Assembly: GCA_910579655.1 (NCBI GenBank) | Contig: CAJTVE010000016.1 | Coordinates: 1 to 49,491, forward strand | DNA: 49,491 nt | Direction: 5' to 3' | From: an uncultured Allobaculum sp. | GTDB lineage: Bacteria; Bacillota_I; Bacilli_A; Erysipelotrichales; Erysipelotrichaceae | Shown: positions 1-8,584 of the stretch, piece after piece | Layout of the letters: each line of letters starts with the position of its first letter | Position numbering within the stretch: the stretch's first letter is position 1 | Position numbers and translations under genes: made by a program | The notes under the pieces: model-generated | What the model saw: only the letters and a program-made list of their open reading frames with translations | Told to the model about the DNA's origin: nothing | Database searches by the model: none

Positions 1-1573
1 AGTTTTTGCCCGTCATTTTTGAAAAAATCAAGTACCCCCCTCCACCGGAAACAATGTGGATAACCGAATCGAGAAAGATTTGTTTGCATTTTGAAGACAA
101 AACACGAAAAATGGTTTTGTGAAAAAAGCCATGAATTATTCGGGGATTATATGATTTTTTGTTAATCGAGTAAAAAAGCAATATAATCGCAGTTATAATC
201 CATAACACTCCAGGAATGGTTGAAAAAGAATGCCGGATTACATTTTGAATCAGCGAGCTTTGGATCTGATTGGCCTGAAAGCCCAGAACACCAAGCACTG
301 CAGCCAAAACCGAAGTTCCAATAGCCATACCAACTTTATTGCCAAGGGAGACAAAGGCATACTGAAATCCGTCATTTCGAACACCAGTTTTCCATTCTCC
401 GTACTCTACGCAATCAGGAATAATGGCATAAATCGCAGTGTTGAATCCGCAGAAGAACAACTGGGAAAGAGCCGATAGAATATAGAACGGAACAGGTGAG
501 AAAACCGGACTGAAAAAGTACAGCGCAAGCACACAGATTCCGGTGCCTGCCGCAAACAGCGAAGCCGCATGTCCTTTATTGCCCAGCCATTTGAAAACCA
601 GGGGAAACATCGCTGCTCCAATAATGGACGGAACGATCAAAACCAGGGAATAGGTTGTAAAAAGTGCCTCGTTTCCTTCTACATATTTGAAGTAATACAT
701 CAGATTTGCACTGCGTCCATAGTGAACAAGTCCAAATAGAAGCTGACCGGCAAGAGCAACCAGATACGGTTTATTTGCAAGAGCAGCCTGAAGCTGAACC
801 TTGATTGACACTTTCTCTTTGGCTGGAATACTGCCAATTTCTCTGGTTTTGGCAAAACAGAACCAGTGACAGGCAGTAAAAATAGCTCCATACAGAATAG
901 TCACCAGCAGATATCCCCGGGATTGATTATTTCCACCAAATAAAGCAATCAGCGGAAGCGTAATGATATTAATAATATTGATTGCGATCATGGCACAGAC
1001 TGAGCGCGAAGTGTTGATCTGGGCCCGCTCTTCCATATTCTGTGTCATTGCCCCACATAAGGTCCCATAAGGGATGTTGACGCACGTATATCCCAGGACC
1101 AGCAGACAATATGTAACATACATATAGATGGTTTTGGACCCATCGGACCAGTTTGGATGCGCCCAGAAAGTCAGGACCAGGATAACTGCCGTCAATGGCG
1201 CTCCAAACAACAGCCAGGGGCGGTAACGCCCCCAGGGCGTTCGTGTCCGGTCGCTAAGGCTGCCAATCAACGGATCATTGATAGCATCCCAAAAGCGGGA
1301 AAACAGCATCAGCATTGAAACAGCAGCCATCGAAATTCCACAGACATCAGTATAGAAAATCATCAGGAAATTGCTGACAAACATCCAGCTGAAATTGCAT
1401 CCTACATCTCCAAATCCATAAGCAATCTTACTGAGAAGCGAAACCTTAATGTTTGTTTTTTCCTGAACAGTCTGCCTTTTTACAGACTGCTCAAAAAAAC
1501 GTTGATTCTGACTTTCAAATTCATTTAACGCTGCAGCCAGTTCACCTTCTGGCTGCATTTCGTATTCATTCAT
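1..1573 (-). CDS. GPH-family sugar/polyol:cation symporter (runs off left edge)
   Basis: The reading frame is open from the ATG at 1573 to the window edge. I translated it by hand. After about 44 hydrophilic residues comes a multi-pass membrane protein. It carries the glycoside-pentoside-hexuronide signature, FWDAINDPLIG followed by SDRTRTPWGRYRPW, and a second-half CVEYGEWKTG motif typical of the family. Members import glycosides, pentosides or hexuronides with Na+ or H+. A GGAGG-type site lies just upstream of the ATG. The last clear membrane segment ends near position 160. The next 50 or so codons to the edge are AT-rich and unlike a normal GPH tail, so the true C-terminus is uncertain; an indel in the A/T runs near 150 would give a normal end. 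The downstream position behind a polyol dehydrogenase and a ROK repressor suggests a polyol or pentose substrate (inference). Confidence 0.85.
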   Translation of the reverse strand, partial: MNEYEMQPEGELAAALNEFESQNQRFFEQSVKRQTVQEKTNIKVSLLSKIAYGFGDVGCNFSWMFVSNFLMIFYTDVCGISMAAVSMLMLFSRFWDAINDPLIGSLSDRTRTPWGRYRPWLLFGAPLTAVILVLTFWAHPNWSDGSKTIYMYVTYCLLVLGYTCVNIPYGTLCGAMTQNMEERAQINTSRSVCAMIAINIINIITLPLIALFGGNNQSRGYLLVTILYGAIFTACHWFCFAKTREIGSIPAKEKVSIKVQLQAALANKPYLVALAGQLLFGLVHYGRSANLMYYFKYVEGNEALFTTYSLVLIVPSIIGAAMFPLVFKWLGNKGHAASLFAAGTGICVLALYFFSPVFSPVPFYILSALSQLFFCGFNTAIYAIIPDCVEYGEWKTGVRNDGFQYAFVSLGNKVGMAIGTSVLAAVLGVLGFQANQIQSSLIQNVIRHSFSTIPGVLWIITAIILLFYSINKKSYNPRIIHGFFHKTIFRVLSSKCKQIFLDSVIHIVSGGGGYLIFSKMTGKN

Positions 1574-1881
1574 CCTGTTTCCTCCCTGGCCCTTTCAATT
1601 GGCTCTCTTCCCTTCTAAATAGCCTTATCACAGAGCGCTGCCCGGACTTTCACGAGCATGAGCCGCTGATGAATCCAATCTGTTTGTAAAGTGCTTTCTG
1701 CCGATCAAAATAATCGTCTGAATCTACTTTTTGCATGAACTCATTTTTGGTTTGATTCGTATCAAGTCAAGCACCCGGCATGAATCTCTGACTGATCATT
1801 CAATCGTTTTTCAATTTTTCCTCAGATTGTTCCTGAATTCCGCTTTTTTCTACAGATTATTTCTGCAGCCGACAGGAATCT
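1574..1881. other. Intergenic region between dehydrogenase and symporter
   Basis: About 300 bp with no convincing gene. The only notable element is a degenerate copy of the ROK-type box at 1677-1699 (AATCTGTTTG-TAAAG-TGCTTTCT). It resembles the box upstream of the repressor gene but carries a small insertion. It lies about 105 bp before the symporter start and may serve the same regulator (weak). Confidence 0.35.
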
Positions 1882-2934
1882 TTATTCTTTTTCGATTTTT
1901 ACAACCGCTTTGACAATGTTAGCTTTATCTGCAACGCTGCGATCCATTGCATTCTGGATGTCATCGAATTCAAATACGTCTGTAACCAATCCTTTCAGAT
2001 TGACTTTTCCGGAAGCGACTGCGTCGATAGCCATCGGATAAATATGGCGATAACGGAAAACCGTTTTGAAAGTCAGCTCTTTGTCGAGTGCAAGACTCAT
2101 TGGCAACGTCATTTCACCTGTTTTTGAGTAACCGACAAGAACGATAGTTGCCCCTTTTTTGGTCATATGAATCGCCTGGCGGGTTGTGATTTCTGTTCCG
2201 GCTGTTTCGATCACCAGATCACAACCTTTTCCATCGGTCAGGTGTTTTACAGCTTCCACTGCATTCTCATTCTTTCCATTGATAACCCCGTCTGCTCCCA
2301 GCTCCAGAGCTTTTTCCAGACGTTTATCCATTACATCAACGACATAAACGCGGCTGACTCCTTCAGCTTTAAGGGCCATCATGGAAACCAGACCAATACA
2401 GCCAGCTCCCATGACAACAGCGGTCTGCCCGGCATGGGCCCCACCTTGATTGGCAGCATGGAATCCTACGGCCAGCGGTTCAATCAACGCGCCTTCGAGC
2501 GTGCTGACACTATCTGGCAGTTTAAAGCAGAGGTCCGCTTCATGAGCCACATATTCCTGAAAGACACCGTCGACTGGCGGAGTAGCGAAGAAAACTACAT
2601 CCGGACAGAGGTTGTACTTACCCTCACGGCAGAATTCACAATGACCACATGTTTTTCCAGGTTCCAGAGCGACCCGATCACCCACTTTAAGATGCTTGAC
2701 GTTCTTACCGACTTCGACAACCGTTCCGCCTGGTTCATGGCCGAGGACGAAAGGTGGCTCAACGACGTAATCGCCGATTGCTCCTGTTTCGTAATAGTGC
2801 ATATCGCTGCCGCAGATTCCGACATATTCAAGCTTGACCAGAACTTCATCATCCTTTGGTGTTGGAATCTGGCGTTCGGTATATCCCATTTTGCCAATTC
2901 CTTCCATTACTGCCACTTTCATCATTCCATTCAT
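1882..2934 (-). CDS. Zinc-dependent polyol (sorbitol/xylitol-type) dehydrogenase
   Basis: A 350-residue medium-chain dehydrogenase/reductase of normal length. Visible sites: catalytic-zinc ligands Cys41 (GICGSD) and His66-Glu67 (GHEPGG), Glu152 (IEPLAVG), four structural-zinc cysteines at 96, 99, 102 and 110, and the nucleotide-binding GAGCIG near 176-181. The acidic residue ending the second Rossmann strand (VYVVDV) favours NAD+ over NADP+. Family members oxidise sorbitol, xylitol or related polyols to ketoses in the cytoplasm. The start at 2934 has AGGAGG 8 nt upstream. The gene lies between a GPH symporter and a ROK repressor, which fits a small polyol-use module. The exact substrate cannot be read from the sequence. 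Confidence 0.9.
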   Translation of the reverse strand: MNGMMKVAVMEGIGKMGYTERQIPTPKDDEVLVKLEYVGICGSDMHYYETGAIGDYVVEPPFVLGHEPGGTVVEVGKNVKHLKVGDRVALEPGKTCGHCEFCREGKYNLCPDVVFFATPPVDGVFQEYVAHEADLCFKLPDSVSTLEGALIEPLAVGFHAANQGGAHAGQTAVVMGAGCIGLVSMMALKAEGVSRVYVVDVMDKRLEKALELGADGVINGKNENAVEAVKHLTDGKGCDLVIETAGTEITTRQAIHMTKKGATIVLVGYSKTGEMTLPMSLALDKELTFKTVFRYRHIYPMAIDAVASGKVNLKGLVTDVFEFDDIQNAMDRSVADKANIVKAVVKIEKE

Positions 2935-2955
2935 TACTCTATCCTCCTAAACTTT

Positions 2956-2980
2956 AGATACTTTTATAAAGTATCTATGT
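2956..2980 (-). promoter_or_regulatory. Operator-like palindrome downstream of the dehydrogenase promoter
   Basis: AGATACTT-TTATA-AAGTATCT (2956-2976) is a perfect 8+8 inverted repeat with a 5-nt centre. It lies just after the predicted transcription start and before the ribosome site. Positions 2962-2980 match 17 of 19 bases upstream of the ROK gene (4498-4516). It is a likely binding site for the neighbouring ROK repressor (inference). Confidence 0.65.
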
Positions 2981-2990
2981 AAGTGATTTC

Positions 2991-3019
2991 ATTAAACCAG
3001 CTGTGCTTTGAATTGTCAA
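2991..3019 (-). promoter_or_regulatory. Sigma-A type promoter of the dehydrogenase gene
   Basis: On the minus strand, TTGACA (3014-3019), a 17-bp spacer and TTTAAT (2991-2996). The start would fall near 2984, which places the palindrome at 2956-2976 in a road-block position. Confidence 0.65.
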
Positions 3020-3101
3020 TACGCTCTCCCGATTTTTTGATAAAGATTTAAAGCTCAGGTTACTGTTCACACGTCACCACTCACAACGATAAATAAGCCA
3101 A

Positions 3102-3151
3102 AAAGCCGATTTTGTCAGAGCACACAAAACCGCTCCGACAAAATCGGCTTT
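3102..3151 (-). terminator. Terminator of the ROK gene
   Basis: Arms 3102-3120 and 3133-3151 form a 19-bp stem with one mismatch and a 12-nt loop. On the minus strand the stem ends in GGCTTTTT. It lies about 140 bp beyond the ROK stop codon. Confidence 0.75.
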
Positions 3152-3291
3152 AAATTTATCCTTTACTTTGTTCTATTTACTTGGATTGGCGAACACTGAT
3201 TTGGCCGTCTCCAAAACATTATTTTCCCGCATACGAACAGTCATATGCAGCTGAAAACAAAACAGCGCATGGAAAATCAATTCTCAGGGCG

Positions 3292-4416
3292 CTACAGGGT
3301 GGCAATAAATTCTTCGATCTGCGTCAGGGCCGCCCCGACAGCAGAAGCTTCAAGGCGATATTTGCAGTACTTCAGATAGGAAGAATCCAGACCGAATGTG
3401 TTGCGGTTTTCCAGTTTTCCCTTAAGCGACTGGCCATACTCTTCAAGGAAGGCTCCCACATATCCTCCAACAATCACATCAGCGTCAAAACACATATGCA
3501 GATTGTTGATTGCAACGGCCAGATAATCCAGATACTCTTCCCAGATCTGTTTCAGTTCAGGATTATTTTCAGACAGGCCTGCAAAGAAAGCGCCCAGATC
3601 GCCATTCGTTTGCTCAGACAGAACATTGGCATTGCAATAGGCATCCAGACATCCCTTTTTTTTGCAATAACATGGTTTGCCACCAATAACCAATGTCATA
3701 TGTCCAAATTCACCAGCCCGCAGATGGCTTCCTGTATATAAGGTACCCTGGTTGAGAATCGCTCCGCCAACACTGTTGCTTAATGACAGGTAGACCAGGT
3801 TTTCTGAAGACGTCTTTCCATAAATTTCAGCCAGGCCGCCTGCATTGGCATCATTGATAAAATTACAAGGATAAGAAATATGTCGGGAAAACGCTGTAAG
3901 AGGGACATCTTTTAAATTCAGTACATGAGAATCTCTCAGCAATCCGGCTTCATTATCCACAATCCCAGGCAGAGAAATTCCAACTCCAAGGACTGACTCT
4001 GCCCGACCATATTCACGGATGATTTCTACCACAAGATTTCCCAGGTCTTTAAGATAACTCTCGTCAAAAGTAAAAGGCTTTTTTATTCGTTTATACCGAA
4101 GGACTTCTCCAGCCAGATTGACCAGGACCACACTGACGTGATTTGCCGTCAGATCCAGTCCGACGGCAAGCCGGGCATCCTCAACCGGAGCATACGCTTT
4201 GGCCTTGCGGCCGCCTGTGGACTGATACTGACCAACTTCCTGAATGAGGCCCATTTCAAGAAGTTCTTTTACATTTGCCAGGATTGTCGGCCAGCTGAGT
4301 GCAAGCCGATTTGAAAGTTCGGTCTGGGAAACACGCTGATTGGAGAGAATACATCGAAACGTCTGAATTCGATTGCGGCGTTTTACATCTACATTGCTTT
4401 TGAAAGAAGATTTCAT
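3292..4416 (-). CDS. ROK-family transcriptional repressor (XylR/NagC-like)
   Basis: 374 residues. An N-terminal winged-helix region at about 15-70 (TELSNRLALSWPTILANVKE) is followed by a ROK sugar-kinase-like domain. The ROK zinc site is visible as GHM (His239) and the cysteine cluster at 249, 251, 256 and 261 (CYCKKKGCLDAYC). The kinase-type NDANA motif is at about 188-192. ROK repressors bind a sugar effector and release DNA. The gene sits directly upstream of the polyol dehydrogenase and symporter. A matching box lies at its own promoter and at the dehydrogenase promoter, which supports local control plus autoregulation (inference). The effector is unknown. Confidence 0.85.
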   Translation of the reverse strand: MKSSFKSNVDVKRRNRIQTFRCILSNQRVSQTELSNRLALSWPTILANVKELLEMGLIQEVGQYQSTGGRKAKAYAPVEDARLAVGLDLTANHVSVVLVNLAGEVLRYKRIKKPFTFDESYLKDLGNLVVEIIREYGRAESVLGVGISLPGIVDNEAGLLRDSHVLNLKDVPLTAFSRHISYPCNFINDANAGGLAEIYGKTSSENLVYLSLSNSVGGAILNQGTLYTGSHLRAGEFGHMTLVIGGKPCYCKKKGCLDAYCNANVLSEQTNGDLGAFFAGLSENNPELKQIWEEYLDYLAVAINNLHMCFDADVIVGGYVGAFLEEYGQSLKGKLENRNTFGLDSSYLKYCKYRLEASAVGAALTQIEEFIATL

Positions 4417-4437
4417 AAGTCACCATCCATAAGCCAA

Positions 4438-4491
4438 GCAAGGGTACCCCATCCAAATGGCTAAGCAGGTAGTCTGAGTGGGGCCATTGAC
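4438..4491 (-). repeat. Dispersed palindromic repeat, copy 1
   Basis: A 54-bp imperfect inverted repeat upstream of the ROK gene. It shares its outer parts (GCAAGGRTACCCCA and GTGGGGYCATTGAC on the plus strand) and its hairpin shape with 44235-44284. Both copies lie upstream of minus-strand genes in the same orientation. The identity of the element is unknown; it could be a REP/MITE-like element or an insertion-sequence end. Confidence 0.6.
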
Positions 4492-4493
4492 AA

Positions 4494-4516
4494 TCTGTTT
4501 TATAAAGTTTCTATAT
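4494..4516 (-). promoter_or_regulatory. ROK-type operator box at the repressor promoter
   Basis: 4498-4516 matches the dehydrogenase operator region (2962-2980) in 17 of 19 bases and overlaps a minus-strand TATAAA hexamer (4499-4504). It is consistent with autoregulation. The left arm is degenerate compared with the dehydrogenase copy. Confidence 0.5.
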
Positions 4517-4859
4517 ACCAGATTAGAAGATTCACGAAAAGACTGCAAGACCTCTCCCCTTATCGAAATCGCGTTGTCTCGCCATTCATTCGATTGAGTC
4601 TCCGTTCATAATTGATGAATTCTCTTCGCACATGGACTGATTTCCGGACCTTACGCAAATGTGATTTTTAGCACTAATAGTCATGGCGAATGAATAAACT
4701 TGCATCATTCATAATATCGATGGGAGCTAAACATATTATTTGTGTAAGAGCTGATTTCCTTATCCAAATTTTAAAGAAAATCTATTTCGTTCATTGCTTA
4801 ATGGATCAAACCGTAGAAGCAAATGGCCATTCTTTACCCTCTGAATCTTACGGCAAAGC
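4517..4859. other. Intergenic region without a recognised gene
   Basis: AT-rich spacer between the ROK promoter and the ppdK terminator. A plus-strand frame at 4690-4926 runs through the ppdK terminator and has no ribosome site, so I do not call a gene. Confidence 0.6.
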
Positions 4860-4901
4860 AAAAAGGCTCTACCAGATTCGAAGAATCAATGACAGAGCCT
4901 T
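4860..4901 (-). terminator. Terminator of ppdK
   Basis: On the minus strand, AAGGCTCT pairs with AGAGCCTT around a nested GATTC-TTC-GAATC hairpin and is followed by a run of T. It starts about 50 bp after the ppdK stop. Confidence 0.8.
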
Positions 4902-4950
4902 CAAATTCAGAAATCAAAGGCCTTAGGCTTCTGTTTTCAGAATCAAATGC

Positions 4951-7581
4951 TTATTTCGAGTGTTTAATTGCAGCCTGAGCAGCAGCCAGACGGGCGATTG
5001 GCACACGGTATGGAGAGCAGGATACATAATCCAGGCCCAGTCCGTCTACAAATTCGATGGAGTTAGGATCTCCACCATGTTCGCCGCAGACACCAAGGTG
5101 GATGTCAGGACGAGTTGCACGACCCCGTTCAGCCGCAGTTTTAATCAGTTCACCCACACCAGACTGGTCGAGTCTTGCAAATGGATCCTGATCGTAGATC
5201 TTGGCATCGTAGTATTCTGGTAAGAAGTTACCCGCATCATCACGGGAGAAACCGAATGTCAGCTGAGTCAGGTCATTTGTACCAAAGGAGAAGAATTCTG
5301 CAGCTTCAGCCAGTTCGCCGGCTTTCAGAGCCGCACGTGGAACTTCAATCATTGTACCCACATGGTATTTCATGTCGGAGCCTTCTTCAGCCAGGATTTT
5401 CTGTGCTGTTTCATCAACGATCTTTTTAACGTATTTCAGCTCTTTCAGATCGCCGATTAATGGCAGCATGATTTCTGGTTCAAGGTTCCAGTCAGGATGT
5501 TTCTTATTGATGTTGAGAGCAGCGCGGATAACGGCTTCAGTCTGCATCTTGGCAATACCAGGATTGGAAACAGCCAGACGGCTTCCACGATGGCCCATCA
5601 TTGGGTTGACTTCATGCAAAGAATCAACTACAGCCTGCAGTTCTTCTGCTTCCATACCCATTTCAGCAGCCAGGTCAGCGACTTCTTCAGGTTTGTGCGG
5701 CAGGAACTCATGCAGAGGTGGATCCAGGTAACGAACTGTCACTGGACGGCCTTCCATTGCTTCATAGATTCCTTCGAAGTCAGCCTGCTGCAGTGGTTCA
5801 AGTTTTGCTAAAGCAGCATCCATCTGTTCTGGAGTTTTGGAAACGATCATTTCACGGATCGCTTTGATCTTGTCTCCGTCGAAGAACATATGTTCGGTAC
5901 GAACCAGACCAATACCTTCCGCACCAAAAGCAACAGCCTGTGCAGCATCTCTTGGGGTATCTGCATTCGTGCGGATCTGCAGACGACGACGATCGTCAGC
6001 CCACTTCATGAAGCGTTCGAAGTCACCGGAGATTTCAGCAGGAACAGTCTTAACCGCCTGACCATAAACTTTTCCCGTAGAACCATCTAAGGAGATCCAG
6101 TCACCACGTTTGAATGTCTTGCCGTTTACATAGAATTCGCCTTTTTCTTCGTCGATTGTAATGTCACCAGCACCGGATACGCAGCATTCACCCATACCAC
6201 GGGCAACGACAGCCGCATGAGAAGTCATACCGCCACGAACGGTGAGGATACCTTCAGCAGCAGCCATACCCTGGATATCTTCTGGAGAAGTTTCCAGACG
6301 GACCAGAACGACTTTTTTGCCATTTTCAGCTTCAGCAATGGCTTCTTCAGCAGAGAAGACAACCTGGCCGCAGGCAGCGCCTGGAGAAGCTGGAAGAGCA
6401 GTTGTGATGACTTCAGCCGCTTTCAGGGAATCGGCATCGAACATTGGGTGTAATAAGGAATCGAGCTGCTGTGGTTCAACCATGAGCAGTGCTTCGTCTG
6501 TATTGATCAGGCCTTCATCGACCATATCGCAGGCAACTTTCAGGGCAGCCTGAGCAGTCCGTTTACCATTCCGGGTCTGCAGCATGTACAGACGGCCGTT
6601 TTCAATGGTGAACTCCATATCCTGCATGTTTTTGTAATGATGTTCAAGAGTATCGCAGATATTTACAAACTGTTCGAAAGCCTGAGGAGCAATTTCTTTT
6701 AACTGGCTGATTTTGTTTGGTGTACGAACACCCGCAACAACGTCTTCACCCTGGGCGTTCATTAAGAACTCACCATACAGAGTGTTTTCACCGGTTGCAG
6801 GGTTACGGGTGAAGGCAACACCAGTACCGCAATCGTTACCCATGTTACCGAATACCATCATCTGTACGTTAACAGCTGTACCCCAGTCAGATGGGATATC
6901 ATTCTGCTGACGATAGAAGATCGCACGTTCGTTGTTCCAGGAACGGAATACGGCTTCGATGGCTTCCATCATCTGGGCTTTAGGATCTGCCGGGAAGTCT
7001 TCGCCTAATTCCTGTTTATAGAATTCTTTAAATTTCTTGACGAGAACTTTCATGTCATCTGCATCAAGATCAAGGTCGTTTTTAATGCCTTTTTCGGCTT
7101 TCAGTTCATCAATGATTTCTTCGAAACGCTTTTTCGAAAGTCCTTTAACGACGTCAGAGAACATCTGAATGAAACGTCTGTAAGAATCGTATACAAATCG
7201 TGGGTTGCCGGATTTTTCCGCCATCGAAGCGGCAACTTCATCGCTGATACCGAGGTTCAGAATGGTATCCATCATGCCAGGCATAGAGGCTCTGGCACCG
7301 GAACGTACCGATACTAACAGAGGATTTTCGGGATCTCCAAATTTTTTACCTGTTTCTTTTTCGAGAATATCGAGATATTCATAGATCTGTTTCTGGATAT
7401 CTTCGGAGATTGCTTCCCCGTCGTCATAATACTTGTTGCAAGCTTCAGTCGTGATGGTAAAACCGTTTGGTACAGGCATACCGAGTTTGCTCATTTCGGC
7501 AAGGTTGGCCCCTTTACCACCGAGCAGTTCACGCATATCCGCATTGCCTTCATTGAAAAGATAAACGTATTTCTTTTCCAT
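4951..7581 (-). CDS. ppdK: Pyruvate, phosphate dikinase
   Basis: 876 residues from the ATG at 7581, the usual length for the bacterial enzyme. It interconverts pyruvate + ATP + Pi and PEP + AMP + PPi in the cytoplasm, often in the glycolytic direction in anaerobes. Visible parts: N-terminal nucleotide-binding domain (LLGGKGANLAEM, VSVRSGARASMPGMMDTILN), the central swivelling phospho-histidine domain (GGMTSHAAVVARGMG) and a C-terminal PEP-binding barrel ending in CGEHGGDP with the catalytic cysteine. AAGGAGG lies 7 nt before the ATG and supports this start. The frame stays open upstream for 214 more codons and joins an Spx-like reading frame, so a longer fused product is formally possible. 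Confidence 0.95.
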   Translation of the reverse strand: MEKKYVYLFNEGNADMRELLGGKGANLAEMSKLGMPVPNGFTITTEACNKYYDDGEAISEDIQKQIYEYLDILEKETGKKFGDPENPLLVSVRSGARASMPGMMDTILNLGISDEVAASMAEKSGNPRFVYDSYRRFIQMFSDVVKGLSKKRFEEIIDELKAEKGIKNDLDLDADDMKVLVKKFKEFYKQELGEDFPADPKAQMMEAIEAVFRSWNNERAIFYRQQNDIPSDWGTAVNVQMMVFGNMGNDCGTGVAFTRNPATGENTLYGEFLMNAQGEDVVAGVRTPNKISQLKEIAPQAFEQFVNICDTLEHHYKNMQDMEFTIENGRLYMLQTRNGKRTAQAALKVACDMVDEGLINTDEALLMVEPQQLDSLLHPMFDADSLKAAEVITTALPASPGAACGQVVFSAEEAIAEAENGKKVVLVRLETSPEDIQGMAAAEGILTVRGGMTSHAAVVARGMGECCVSGAGDITIDEEKGEFYVNGKTFKRGDWISLDGSTGKVYGQAVKTVPAEISGDFERFMKWADDRRRLQIRTNADTPRDAAQAVAFGAEGIGLVRTEHMFFDGDKIKAIREMIVSKTPEQMDAALAKLEPLQQADFEGIYEAMEGRPVTVRYLDPPLHEFLPHKPEEVADLAAEMGMEAEELQAVVDSLHEVNPMMGHRGSRLAVSNPGIAKMQTEAVIRAALNINKKHPDWNLEPEIMLPLIGDLKELKYVKKIVDETAQKILAEEGSDMKYHVGTMIEVPRAALKAGELAEAAEFFSFGTNDLTQLTFGFSRDDAGNFLPEYYDAKIYDQDPFARLDQSGVGELIKTAAERGRATRPDIHLGVCGEHGGDPNSIEFVDGLGLDYVSCSPYRVPIARLAAAQAAIKHSK

Positions 7582-8094
7582 GCGTTTCCTCCTTATATTT
7601 TTCTCATACTCCAACATTCTACCCCAAAATTTTTTTAAAGGAATAAAGCCCCCAAACTCCGGCTGAAATGTGGCCTCTTCTATTGAAAACTGTTCCGTTT
7701 TTGAATTATTTTCCAAAGATTCTGCGTCTGTTTTGAGACAAAGAACATCGATTTTGTGTTGTCTTGCCGGGCATACGGCGCGCTTTGTACACTTGCGAAG
7801 ACACTGCTCAAAGTATTCTTTTTGTTCAAGCGCTACCAAAAAGTCGACTTCTTTATCTGACAGCGTATTGGAAACGGTTACCAGCGGCCTGCTGATCATT
7901 GAAGGGTTCTGAATCAGTTCACTTACAGAGATCCCATAATAATTTGCGATTGCGGTAATATCTGAAGCGTTGGCCTGCTGATCCAATAAGAAGCGAAAAA
8001 CATTTTCTTCCTCAATTCCGACTTCCATCTCATTGGCAGACTGTTTGATGGATCGGGCTCTGGAACAGCCCGGAATGGTAAAAAGTCTAATCAT
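7582..8094 (-). CDS. Spx/ArsC-like protein, in frame with ppdK without a stop
   Basis: A frame opening at ATG 8094 (CAGGAGA 9 nt upstream) begins MIRLFTIPGCSRARSIKQ and continues with an ISVSELIQNPSMISRPLV stretch. These match the first strand with its cysteine and the ELI-NP-RRP region with the cis-proline in the Spx/ArsC thioredoxin-fold family. The redox CxxC is CSRA, so only one cysteine remains, and the middle of the fold is short. The similarity ends after about 115 residues. Another 56 AT-rich codons then run without a stop into the ppdK ATG. It may be a real small regulator that lost its stop, a decayed gene, or an N-terminal extension of PPDK. The frame also extends upstream to 8223, but the start at 8094 has the better ribosome site. 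Confidence 0.5.
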
Positions 8095-8584
8095 CGTCTT
8101 GGTTCTCCTGTTTATTTCCTTATTGTATTCCATGTTGCAAGACATCGGCGGACTCTCTTGATCTTGCCAGTCATTGGCAGGCTTTTCTGCCGCCATAGAC
8201 TTGCCTGCCGTCTTTTTATCCATGCTGTATCCATGCTGTATCCATCCTGTCTTCAGGTCTGATTGCTCTGCCAGCGTTTATAGAGCCTGCGGCCTGCAGC
8301 TCATCATTTCAAAAACAATTTTGCATGATAAAATTCATGAGGTAAAAATTCACGAGGGATATTCAGAAAGTAAAAGTACAGGGAAAGTCTTCCCTGTTCC
8401 AACCTGTTGAAGGATCAGCCATATTTTGAACGGTTCAGGAATTTTTGGCTTTCTGAATTTAAAATCTCTTCAAAAGAGAATAGAGTTTACAAAGACAGAC
8501 ATAGAAAACAGACAGAGAAGAACGATAAAGATCAACCTCTGCCAATTTTCTTTTCAACTGTTCAAACAAAGGAGTTATCGCATT
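8095..8584. other. Divergent intergenic region (Spx-like/ppdK versus trpS)
   Basis: About 490 bp holding divergent promoters that I cannot place firmly. Near 8221-8250 a short unit (CATGCTGTATC) is repeated two to three times. At 8378-8397 ACAGGGA and TCCCTGT form a small hairpin on the way to trpS. No T-box specifier arm or antiterminator sequence is visible. Confidence 0.5.

Noticed and set aside
2167..2982. 271-codon plus-strand frame opposite the polyol dehydrogenase
   Set aside because: Antisense shadow of a well-conserved dehydrogenase; product is Phe/His-rich and shows no family motif.
4690..4926. 78-codon plus-strand frame between ROK gene and ppdK
   Set aside because: Runs through the ppdK terminator and has no ribosome site or motif.
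8224..8584. T-box leader before trpS
   Set aside because: I looked for the antiterminator GGGUGGNACCGCG core and a stem I specifier; neither is visible.
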